This document shows positions 22,933 through 34,800 of a stretch of DNA of 64,000 bases, one piece after another (position 1 is the stretch's first letter; every line of letters starts with the position of its first letter). The stretch covers positions 992,001 to 1,056,000 of the forward strand of contig PQWQ01000002.1 in assembly GCA_002943765.1 (NCBI GenBank), written 5' to 3'. Below the pieces are notes generated by a model. It was not told where the DNA came from. It ran no database searches and saw nothing but the letters and a program-made list of their open reading frames with translations. The position numbers and the translations under genes are program-made. This DNA is from Psoroptes ovis (Eukaryota > Arthropoda > Arachnida > Sarcoptiformes > Psoroptidae).

Positions 22933-25201
22933 GTTTGATGTTTTGAATTTTTTTTTTAATTTTCTCAATTATCAGCAAACAGTTTAGGTGTTAGTCAATC
23001 AAATGTTTATTTATATGATTACAAAAATTTTTTTTTTCAACCGATTAATACATATGTACACAATTATGAAAATGAACAGTGTACTGTTTAATAATATCTT
23101 TAAAAAACAAAAACCACAAAACTGGTTTTATTGTCTGTTTTGATCTCGGGTTGTTTCGGTATGTAAATAATAAATAAACAAACCAAAAAAAAATCATACA
23201 AAATTAACATATGGACAAAATAATTTTTGAATAATCTTATTTTCACTGTTCGTTTTTTCTCTCATTTAAAAAATGATTTGTTTTTGACATCGACAACAGA
23301 TTTCATTTTTTTTTATGTAATGAGATCGAAATATTATTTTCAATGTCTTTGACATGAATTTTTTCTGTGATCATTTTGATTAATATTCTTGGTGCTTTTT
23401 TTGTGTGTGATTAGTCAATAAACCAATTATTTGTGATTACAAATTCCAAGATTTATTTTGAAGATTAATTTTTTCCTCTTTCATTTTTTGTTGCTGAATC
23501 CATTCTGATTCTTTGATTCGTAAAGATTTCCTGCAAGATTTTTTTCTCTTGTTTCAATTATTATTTGTTCAATTAAATTCATGATGTTAATTTCCAAAAA
23601 GTTTTTCTTTGGCCCCGAAATAAAAGAAAAATTGGTTTCAAATAAATGAAAAATGAACCAAAAAAAAAAAAAAAAATTTAATTTCAGCTTTCAATGGACA
23701 TGTTTTCCATTTCTCTCTATGTTCTGTGTACGCATTCATAAATATTTTATTAAATTGTAAAGATGAAAAATAAAAATTTTTCATTTCATTTCTACACTAA
23801 AATTTCATTATTTGTAATTGTTGTTGTTGTTCCATTTCAATTTCGCTTTGGTTGTCATCAATTTGATTTGCATGCAATGATATTCAATATATAATAGTCA
23901 TAATAATAATAAACGATAAATGACAATGATGAAAATATCAACAAAAAAATAAATAATCAAATAGTAGAAATTTCATGTAGAATTCAAAAAAATAAATTCA
24001 AAAAAATAAAATTCATATTTCTCTCCATTAAAATATATGGTTTGCGCCATTAAATTGATTGATATTTGTACAACAAATATCACCAAACAAATAAATGAAA
24101 ACTTTTCATATTTAAAATTGATTCAATTTTTCATTTTGAAAAAATAGAAAAAAATTTATAAATTGAAAATTTTTCGTCCCATTGTACCATAGACGATATT
24201 CGCTAGAAATCAAATGACCATTCTTTAATTGTTGCTATTAAATACGCGAGTGATTATTATTGTCACCGTCGATTTTTGTTGTTGCTGTTTTTCTCTGATC
24301 CATTTGTTTGATTAAATCATGTTTCTTTCGTTTGATTACACAGAGATAGATTTGGTCCAGATAACAATATTGAATATTTATTTTACAATTCCAAAACACA
24401 TTGTGATTGCATGAATGAATGAAAAAAAATGAATTGAATCTAATTTTCAACTTTTCATTTTTTTAAATTTTTTTTTATTTTGAAACAGAAAATGGAACGA
24501 ATAATAATTCTTCAAAGCAGAAAACAAATCAATGATGATGATATTGATCAATATCTTGGATGTTTGTTGCACCGCTGATGATGATGATCATCATCATCAC
24601 CGTCAATCGTCATCATCATCATCATCATTATCTATTCAAAATATTGAATCTTATATTGATAAAAAAAATATGAATGTATCAAATGAAATATAGAAATATT
24701 GAAAATAATAGAGAAAACCCGCAAAAATATTGCATTTAAAATGACAAAAAACGTAAACGCAAATTTATTTTGTCAATATTTTCATTTTAATTTAAATGTT
24801 TATTATGATTATTATTATTATCATGATCATCATCGATTGATGTGAATCTATTCGATTCATTCAATTCATCTTTGTTATCGTAATAATTCAATATAATACA
24901 GAAAATAATAATAATAATAATAATACTAATAGCTACAACAATAACAATCATCTTCAGCCTTTTTTTCGATTTTGATCATTATTTTTATATTTTTGAAAAA
25001 TTTAAATTTTTTATTTCAAATTTTATCAATAGTTATTATCTTTATATCACATATTTATATGTAACAACAAACAATAAAGCCGAACAAAAATATATATAAA
25101 AAAAAGAATACGATAAAATAGAACAAATATCGATTTTTTTTTTTTGCATTTATCGTCTATTTTTTGTCATTGACAAAGCGGTAGTGAATGTCGCTATCGA
25201 T
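22933..25201. other. Intergenic region between the small membrane protein and the Cav1 gene
   Basis: Divergent intergenic space of about 2.3 kb with poly-A/T runs and (ATC)n tracts. It should contain the promoters of both genes. I could not identify a TATA box or initiator with confidence. The short minus-strand ORF at 24238-24450 starts with TTG and is probably noise. Confidence 0.5.
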
Positions 25202-25893
25202 ATGTTTAACAGTCAATCGCCAACATCCACTAATACAACACCGATTATCAATACGATATCGGCTTCAGTGGATAATCAACAACAGCAACATGGATCAATT
25301 CATCCAAATCAATCGAAATCGATACCGCCACTGCCATCATCATCATCTGCATCTGGATTTACTAATGTAAATAATCAGAATCATTCACCATTAACGCCAT
25401 CAATACCAGCAAATGCTATACTTATTCAACCAAATGCCTTCAATGTATCATCGATTGGATCGAAAACACCAACTACACCAACATCGATCGATCCAGCACA
25501 ATTAACGCCACCGATAAGATTAAAAAAACCATCATGGCCAACAATAATATCGAGCAGTAATCAACAACCGACATCGAATAAACCCATCCAACAGCAACAA
25601 CAACAACAACAGCAACAACAACAGCCACAACAATTACAGCAGCAGCAATCAACATCACCAAATACTGATCCAAATAAAAGGCCTAGTACAGCCGATGGAT
25701 CAGTTGCCATTACTGTATCACCAACAGCAGCTGCATCAGCAACAACAACATCGACACCAGCAGCAACAAAACAACAACCAAAACGAATCGTTCGTAAAGT
25801 GCCAAAAATACCGGAAAAAGCTGAACGTGTCTTATATTGTTTACGTTTAAAAAATCCAATTCGACGATTATGCATCAATATTGTTGAATGGAA
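25202..25893 (+). CDS. Ca-alpha1D: Cav1 exon 1: cytoplasmic N-terminus
   Basis: The frame is open further upstream, but the first ATG is at 25202 (MFNSQSPTST); the preceding in-frame codon at 25184 is GTG. An additional 5' coding exon cannot be excluded, as Cav1 genes often use alternative first exons. The first 190 residues are Ser/Thr/Pro-rich with a Gln run at about 25591-25620. The conserved part is the end, AERVLYCLRLKNPIRRLC then INIVEWK, which leads into IS1. The exon ends at 25893 after two bases of the Lys codon, directly before ATATCCTT. Confidence 0.85.
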
Positions 25894-28800
25894 ATATCCT
25901 TTTCATTTGAAATTTCAAAAAAAAAATTCCAAAATAATTCATTCGCTTTTATCGATTTGAATATGTTTTGAAAACAGAAAAAAACAAAAAACAAATCGAT
26001 AATCAAAAAACAACATGGAATTTTAAAGCATTAGCAATACAATAACACAATGATTTACATTGTCATTATGCAAAAAAATAAAACAGAAAATAATGAAATT
26101 GATTCTCAGATCAGGGACCTAGAAAAAACAATATTGATAAATATGTTATCATATGATTATTTATATTTTTTTTACTCTCTGTTTTCATTGTTTAATGATA
26201 ATGATTGTCATTAAACAATGGAAAACTAATGAAGAAAACAATCAAATAACGATGATATTTTTTAATAATGATTCTTATATTCGCATCATTTTATTTTATT
26301 TTATTTCAAAGATACATTTAAGTTAATTCGCTTTATTTTATTTTTATTTTTTTGCATCATTCAATGTGATTATCATCGTTTTTTCATCTGACATTTATTC
26401 ACATTGATATTATTCATTTATATTTAAACATCTTCAAGATGATAACGATGATGATGATTCTGATGAAATTTTTATTTTTATTTTTTTTCAGTCGACATGA
26501 AACACATTTTTTTCTTCTATATTTCTATTATCATTCAATTATCTTAGTCGTCGACAGTTATAATATTATTATTATCATATATCGGATTGTCCCATAAGTT
26601 TTTGCCGTTTTTCCAATGATTTTCTGCGATAAAACCAGCAAGAACTTATTGGACAACCTAATAGAAAATTAGATTCATACAGAATAGAAATATAAAAATA
26701 TTATTTATTTATTCATTCAAATTGTCCTGATAATATTATTCCTCATTGACAAATGATGTAGAATTTTGAATTTAAAATTGAAATCTAGGGAAATTTTTTT
26801 TTCATTTGAATCTTTGCATTTTTCATTTATTGTTTTTTATTTTTCACATATTTCATATCATAAATTCAAATAATTTTCATTTTGAATCGATTATTTTTCA
26901 TCATATTATTATCAATATTACATTGAAATGATATTTTCCTTAACGATTATTTGTTTCTTTATTCAAAATTTTTCTTCTTTATTTGAATTGATCGAAATAT
27001 TTAAAAAAAATACGCCATTCGAATGGTTAATTTTAGTCACAATTTGTTTGAATTGTATTGCGTTAGGTGTTTATACACCTTATCCAGGAGGTGATTCAAA
27101 TGATACAAATCTTGTTTTGGTAAATAATAATATTTTGTTTTCTTTGAATTTAAATATTATTTGAATAAATAGAAAAAATAATAATATTTTTTCTTTTTTT
27201 TATTCAATCAAAATTTTCAAATTCAAAATAGGAAAAAATTGAATACATTTTTCTTGTCATATTTACATTGGAATGTATAATGAAAATATTAGCATATGGT
27301 TTCATTGCACATCAAAGTGCCTATTTACGTAGTGCATGGAATTTATTAGATTTTATTATCGTTGTCATCGGGTAAATATATATCAGAAATTTTTTTTTTA
27401 TTCATTAAATTTAAATTTTTCAAATCAATCATAGTGCAAAACAAAATGGGAACATGATTTTTTACTTTCTTAGATGTTTCATAGCTTGTATTTTGACAAA
27501 ATCAGATTTTTCTACATTTGATTCAAGTCAAATAATGCTTCTGAATATGATCCATTTCAAATACAAATTATCAAATTGTTTTTCTATTTTGTTTTGCTCC
27601 CATTTTCCCAATATTAGCCTTATATCAACGGTTGTGCAACAGATATCAGCCGAAGGTATCGATGTAAAAGCATTACGTGCATTTCGTGTATTACGTCCAT
27701 TACGTCTTGTTTCGGGTGTACCAAGTAAGTGGAATATTAAAATAAATTAATTTTTTTACATTCAATTCACATGAAATAATTTCATTCAAAGCCAACAAAC
27801 AAACAGATAAAGGTAGAAAAAAATGTAATATTAAAACAATAGGAAAAATCTACTTGAAACAAATAATAATAATTGTGTGGTGTATTATCACTATTATTAT
27901 TATTATATTTTATTCTGTTGTCTTTTTATTATCTATCTCAAGGATTAAATGCATAGAAAATAATGAAAAAAAAATAGAAAGATAATAATAATGAAAATGA
28001 GAAAAAAAAAATATCGGAAATAATACAAATTCCTACCATTGTGTGTTTGTGTGTTGTATTTGTTTGTTTGTTTTTAAAAGCTTTTTTCCATTAAACCCAA
28101 ATAATAATAATAATAATTTAATTGTAATTTCATTTTAAATTGTTTGTTTGTTTGCATGTGTTTGAAAACAATTTTCATTTTTGTTTGTTTATTTATTTAT
28201 TTATTTTCATTTATATTCATGGTGTAGAATTTTTTTTCTCTCTCTCTTCAATATTTACATTTGCTTGACATTATTTAATGTTAATAGATTGACAGCCAAA
28301 CATTGGATAGACTTGAGAGAGAGGAGATGATTGACCAAATAGAAAAAAAAATTCACAGTTTTTTCATCTCTCCCTTCCATTTTCAGAATATTCTGTTTGT
28401 TGTTGGTTGAAAAATAAAAATGACGGTCGCTTGGTCATTATTTAACCAATCTATATTTGTGATTGTTTGCTTTATGTATATTCGATATTCTTTTCCCTTT
28501 TATTTTATTTTTCTCAATTTTTTCTTCCATTCAAAATCAACATTAAAAAATGGATGGAAAATTTATTTATTTATTTATTTATTCATTCATTTGTTTGTTT
28601 GCAAAATGGATTTAGTTTAATTTTCGTGATTCATTCAATTACTTTATTTGGTTTGGTTTAGATCATTTTTTTCCCGTCTTTCTACTACTTTTCATTTCTA
28701 GGATTTCAAGTAAAATGAAAAAAAAAATTTATATTTCACTTGAATGATTCAATTTTGTGTTGTTTGGAGTAATGAAACAAAAGTATCAAATAGAATGTGA

Positions 28801-31800
28801 AATTCTGGAATTTGATAGAAACTCACAATGAAATTTTGAAAATCACCATCGATCAAGCTTCCACAAAATGAAATTGAAATGAAATTCTTTCAATGTAATT
28901 TCAATGTAAAATTTGTAAATGTATTTTTGGTACAATTTAAAACCATTGCTTTTGTGTGTGCTTAAGCTCAAAGTTTTTTTTTTAAAGCAAAAAAATTTAA
29001 TCAACATACACATTGATATCCAATGGAATAAATGAAGAGGTCCAGTGGAAGAACGAGAGATTGAAACTGGGCAATTTACTTTTAGTTTTCACTTGATTTA
29101 TACAAAAAACAATGAGTTTGGATTTTCGACGACACAAGAAAAAAAAATAATTACAAAACCACCATCATAAGGCCTTTATGATGTTTCATAAGGTCTTCAA
29201 AATCTGAACAAATTGATCAATTTCTGTTGTTTATTTCTTTTCTTCAATAATCACACAATAATTTTTGCCAAAAATCCTACCCGAAGATTAAAATCGAAAT
29301 TCCTCAAAGAAATACGCCAATGATCCCATAGTAAATTGCAATGATCTATTTCTGTCCCACGGTCAATTCTCTATGTCCAATCGAATAGATTCTTGAATGA
29401 TTATTTTCGTTGATTTCGTTGACCACCACCATCACCACCACCACCAATTACTGCCAACAACAACAACAAAAATCATTGAACTATGAATAAACTTCAAAAC
29501 AAAAATAAAATGAGAAAAAATGAATTTTTTTTTTTAACGAATTCACTTATCAAAATCGTATCGATTCTGTTCAAATAAATTCTCAAATACAATTATAATT
29601 ATCGATTTTTCATATCGAAAGAAAGAAAAGAAGAAAAAGTCAAACAAACTGGTGAATAATTTGGGTCAAATATTGGCCAAATCGAGCCACACTTTCTTAT
29701 TTGTATTTGATATATTCATTTTTTTTTCTTTTTCAGTTTCATTCATTCGCCTTATTCAAATCATCATCATCATCATAAATTCAATGGCATTTACCATTGA
29801 TTTTTAATAATAATAATAATAAGAATATCGGAAAAAAAATATTTTTCAAACCATTTTTTGAAGCAAAAAAGCTAGGAAAAATCACATAAATTGTATTTTA
29901 TTTTTCATTTTTATTTTTTTTTTCAAACACATTATCAAATGACCCAATAATGATTGATGATTTTATTTTTCTTCATATTTTTTTCTTCATATTTCTTATT
30001 CTGTTCCATAAAAGTAAAATGAAACATAGTAGAAAGGCATTGAAATGAATGCTTTTTGTATGGCTTTCATTTCTGATTCTTTGCATCCCTTGAACATCTA
30101 TATGAGAAAAAAATGAACGAAAAAAATGAAAATAACGAAATACAATTTGATACAAACAATGGCCAGTGTGTGTGTGCAAGTGTGTGTTTGTGTGTGCAAA
30201 TGTGTGTGTTTGTTCGTTTATATTAAATGTGTATGATGAAGAAAATGATATTTTATTCTTCCAGTATCATTTATGATATTTTTTTTCGAGGAAAAAAATG
30301 TAGATATAACCATCAAAGTAACACCAGCACCAACGAGAGAACAAGAATCAGATTTTTGAAAAAAAATGAAATAAATAAATAAATACATTTTAAAATCAAT
30401 AGAAGTATTAGGCTGTCCGAAAAGTTCATTCCGCTCAATTAACAGAAGTTCCGCTTATGAAAACCTGCCAAAACTTTCCGGACAACCTAATAGTATGAAG
30501 CGAGAGAGAATCAAGAATTCAATTGAATAAGAACAAGGATAGGATCAACAAAAAAAAAAAAATTCGTATATGTTTCAATTGAGAGAAAATGGTAAAAAAA
30601 TCAAAAAAATATTTTTCAACATTTGACAAAAAATAAAATTTATTTTATATTTCATTTTATTTTTGCACTGAAAATAAAAAATCCAAAATTGAATTTGATG
30701 ATGATCATGAAACTTTTAGATGATGATGATGATGATCATTCATCCATCCATCCATCCATCCATTCGTTTGATGTTATTTATTTCTTTTTAAAATAAAAAA
30801 ATAAAAAAAATAAAATCAAATGAATGTATGAATGAATCGTACAGAGTGTTTTTTGGAACGCATTTGAAATAATACTACTATGAACACACTCAAAAAATCA
30901 AAAGAATAATGATACGAAGCGATTCCGAATGTAAAAACGAAATGAAGAAATGAATTTTTTTTTTATTTTTCGAGAATAAAATAAAATTAAATTGAATAAT
31001 AATGAAAAACATTGCGAAAAATAAAATAAATTTAAATCAAATGTTTTCTATATTATTTATTTAAATGTAATCAAAAAATAGTTTTCGGTTATTTTTTTTT
31101 TTTCAATATTATTTACAGCTTCAATTCTGTTTAGTATAGTTGATCATTTATTTTCAAGTTGGCCTTTTTCGCTCTCATTCTCTTTGTAAAACCATATCGC
31201 TGCTTTCCATCTTGCCTTTCAATTTTCTTGCTTTTCAATTCAATTTCAGATGACAAATGATTATAATAATAATAATAATAATAATAAATACAAAATAGAC
31301 AACGACAAATCATAATTTGTTCATTTTTTGAATTTCATTTCATTTTTATATCATTTCATTTCATTTTATTTTATGAGATTTTAAATATTTTAAATGTTTT
31401 TGTCTTCTTTTCTTTTCATCTTCATATTCATCTAATTGAATGAATGACTGAATGAATAAAAAGAATATTCAAAGAAAAAGAAAATAGCATTCATTGAATC
31501 GGATGATTGTAGCTTGTTGTCGTTACATTCGTTGTGAATTATGCGAAAATATATCGTTTTAAAATGATTTTATTCAGGAAAAATATATTTTTGAAATCTT
31601 GAACATACATTTTCAAACACTTTGCATTTAAAATTTAAAAAAAAAAACATATTTCGGCCTCTTAAAATTTTTTATTTTACTTTTTTGACAAATATTTCCA
31701 CTTATTTCTAATTTTTCAACACCAGCAAAAAACAACTATGTTTTGACATATTCATAGGTTTCACAGAGATTTTCATTCATCTATCTATCTTTAAATCATA

Positions 31801-34800
31801 TTTTAAACATATTTTTCACCCTTTTTTTTTATTCTAGAATGATTTTAATACTTTTAAATGTATTTTCTCCTTTTGACGAATACACATCACACTATAGCAA
31901 TGATGAAATGAAAATAAGTCATCTTTGCGAAAGAAAATAAATAAATAAATAAATTTAATAATGACAGCAATAACGACTATACGAAAATCGAAAACTATTA
32001 CGATTTCATACCGAAGAAAAAAAATGTGTGATAGCTTTCAAATAAATCAATAATGATTGATCGTTAATAAAATTTTTCATATATTTTTTTCAAATTTATT
32101 TTTCTAAAATTTATTTTATTCCATTTCGTTCACAACACAAACAAGAAATGCCAGAAAAATGTCATCGTCGTATTATTCAAACAATGAATGAATGATGTGT
32201 GTATGTGTTTGTGTGTGTATGTTCTCCAATTTATATATCGTCGTTTGTTTGCTTTTGTTGTATGAGAGAGAGAATTTTCTTCTTATTTTTCCATTTCATC
32301 GAAACGAATTGAAATTTTTCATTGGAATTTTTTTTTTTTTTTTTTGAAAATTGAATTCAATTTTTTATTTCTTTCTTTCTTTCTGAAATTCAATAAATTT
32401 AAAGTAAATAAATTTGATAAATTTCATTTTTTATCAAGAATTTTCTTGCTTTTATTAAGAAATGATTATTAAAATTGATTAAATTGATTCAAATGATTCA
32501 ATTTTCAATCATCGTTATTATTATAATTTTTTCTTATTTTTGATAACTCAATAATTGTCTTTGTATTTCTAATTCATATAAATCCGGATAACGTGAACGA
32601 TAAAATTTTGGTACATATAATTTTAATTGTGGATATTGTTCCAATTGTATTTGTTCGATTTCGATAGTTTTTTTGCCATTATTCATACGTGATTCATATT
32701 CAATTAATTGTTTGATAAATGATAAATTCGGTCTTATTGGTTGTCTAATCGATTTGACATGTAAAAATGCTTCATATAATGTGAATGTTGTATATTTAAT
32801 CATGTATGCTAATATTAATGCAGCTGAACGTGATACACCAGCCATACAATGGATGACAGAGCTAAAGCCTAATAATCTTGTTGCTTCCATTAAATCGGCA
32901 ACATCATCGAAATAATTTTGTATCGTTTCATTTATATCATCTTCGATCGGTACTCGAAATGAAATAAAATTTGAATGACAAAATAATGGCATTTCATATG
33001 TTGCATTTATTATTAAACGTATATGATTTTCTATCAGATTTTCAATTATTAAACCTGTTGTGCTTGTTTGATACACGCCGGGTACAATCATATCTAAATT
33101 TGAAAACGGTGGCATTAATATCAACGCCGTATCGCTTGGCAATCGATTAATATTCGAACGCATTTGTTGTATTTTTTTCTTCGTAAATAATTGATTAGTT
33201 TTTAATTGTATTATCGGTTTATGTGTTATTAATGTTTTTTGAATCGCTTGATCACGAAATAATGGATTTTGATTGAATTTTGATGTTGAAGATAATTTTA
33301 GCCAATCATTTATTTGATTATGTTTAAGACAATGCTCTAATAATTCATTTGAACAGCGTAAATTTTTTACATTTAAATTTTTGAATTCATACGTTTTTTG
33401 ATTGATTTCTGAATAAATCGTCGATGAAGAAGAATTTGATGTTCGCTTAATATATTTTTGATTATCAATTACAACTTTATTATTGATTGGAATTATTGTT
33501 TCTGTCGTTGAGATTGACTGTTCATAATTAGGGCTAATACACATATTTCCCATGTCGTTATGAAAAACGAACAATCGAGAGTTAAATATTAAATTCCTTT
33601 CCTTATATAAACAGAGCAAAAATATTAATTAAATTTAAATCAATTTTTATTTCTTTAATTTCAGGCTTACAAGTTGTGCTCAATTCAATCATCAAAGCAA
33701 TGGTGCCTTTATTACATATTGCATTACTTGTGATATTTGTCATCGTAATATATGCAATTATTGGTTTAGAATTATTTGTTGGTCGCATGCATCGTACTTG
33801 TTTCAATAATTTTACAAGTAAAATCATTATTTTTATATCATAATTTCATTTGGATTTTGATTCATATATTTTTTTTTCTCATCACTAAATAATAATTTCA
33901 TAAAGATGAAATGATGAATGATCCAATGCTTTGCGGCGGTGAATACATGTGTGAAGATATTCCCGATTCAAAAGATCCATATGTTTGTCGAGAATATTAT
34001 GAAGGACCAAATGATGGTATTACGAATTTCGATAATTTTGGTTTAGCAATGTTGACCGTATTTCAATGTGTTACTAATGTAAGTGAATTTTTTTTTTTTT
34101 TTTTTTTTTTGGCCAATTATTATGGTTTGCTTGCTTGTTCAGTCCAAAATGTATTTTTAATTATAATACATTATTCTAATGGATTTTATTACATTTCAAT
34201 TCCAATTTTAATAATAGGAAGGATGGACAGATGTACTATATGATGTGAGTATCATTTCTTGATTGCTGTATTTGCTCTCATAAATAATAGATTATGATTG
34301 ATTAGCCTTTTTTTTTGTTGCTCTCGTTGTTTTTTTTTTTTTTTTTTTTTTTTTGCCTGATAATAACAACAATCACTAATCAAATAATTCATTTTATTCA
34401 TTTGTTCACATTTGAACAATGTTAAATGGATAAATGAAAAAAAAAACAAAAAAAACTAAAATGCAAAATCCACTTGTCTTTAATGCACATTTAACAATTC
34501 ATACATTCGTAAACATTCAAGATAATAATTTTGATTTACATTTGTTTGCATTATCGAAAATTTTATTTTTGAAAAAAATGAAAATGACAATGAAATGCAA
34601 ATAAAATTATCAAATAAAATTTTTTTAGAGCAAAAAATGAAAATAAATAAAATAAAACGATCCTCACAATCCGCATTTATCACGGGTTTTGATTTCGAAA
34701 TTCCTCCGGAATATGTCAAATTGTTTGACAAGTGATAAACCATAGATAAAATGCAAAAAAAAAAAAAAACAAATTGAAAAAATTTTAAAATTCAAAATTC

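Larger units (their letters stand above)
25894..27013 (+). other. U12-type AT-AC intron (intron 1 of Cav1)
   Basis: The donor reads ATATCCTT immediately after GAATGGAA, an exact match to the U12 AT-AC 5' splice-site consensus. The intron ends in AC at 27012-27013 and the next exon starts GCCATTCGAATGG. Splicing rebuilds AAG (Lys) and yields EWK-PFEWL, the conserved Cav junction. No usable GT donor follows EWK, and there is no AG at the acceptor. TTCCTTAAC, the U12 branch-site consensus, is at 26936-26944. No AC or AG occurs between it and the acceptor, although about 70 nt is longer than the usual U12 spacing. Voltage-gated Na+ and Ca2+ channel genes are classic hosts of such introns. Confidence 0.88.
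27725..33664 (+). other. Intron 4 of Cav1 (5.9 kb), host of a nested gene and a MITE
   Basis: Donor GTAAGT follows GTACCAA; acceptor TTTCAG precedes GCTTACAAG. Joining gives GVPSLQVVLN, the uninterrupted Cav1 sequence, so no exon is missing in between. Apart from the antisense phosphatase gene (32534-33553) and the MITE at 30408-30490 I see only AT-rich sequence and simple repeats. The latter include GT-rich tracts near 30165-30215 and an (ATCC)n tract at about 30740-30760. Confidence 0.85.

Noticed and set aside
27454..27750. Longer ORF around Cav1 exon 4, including upstream sequence
   Set aside because: The part before 27618 is intron; only 27618-27724 matches Cav1 and has correct splice sites.
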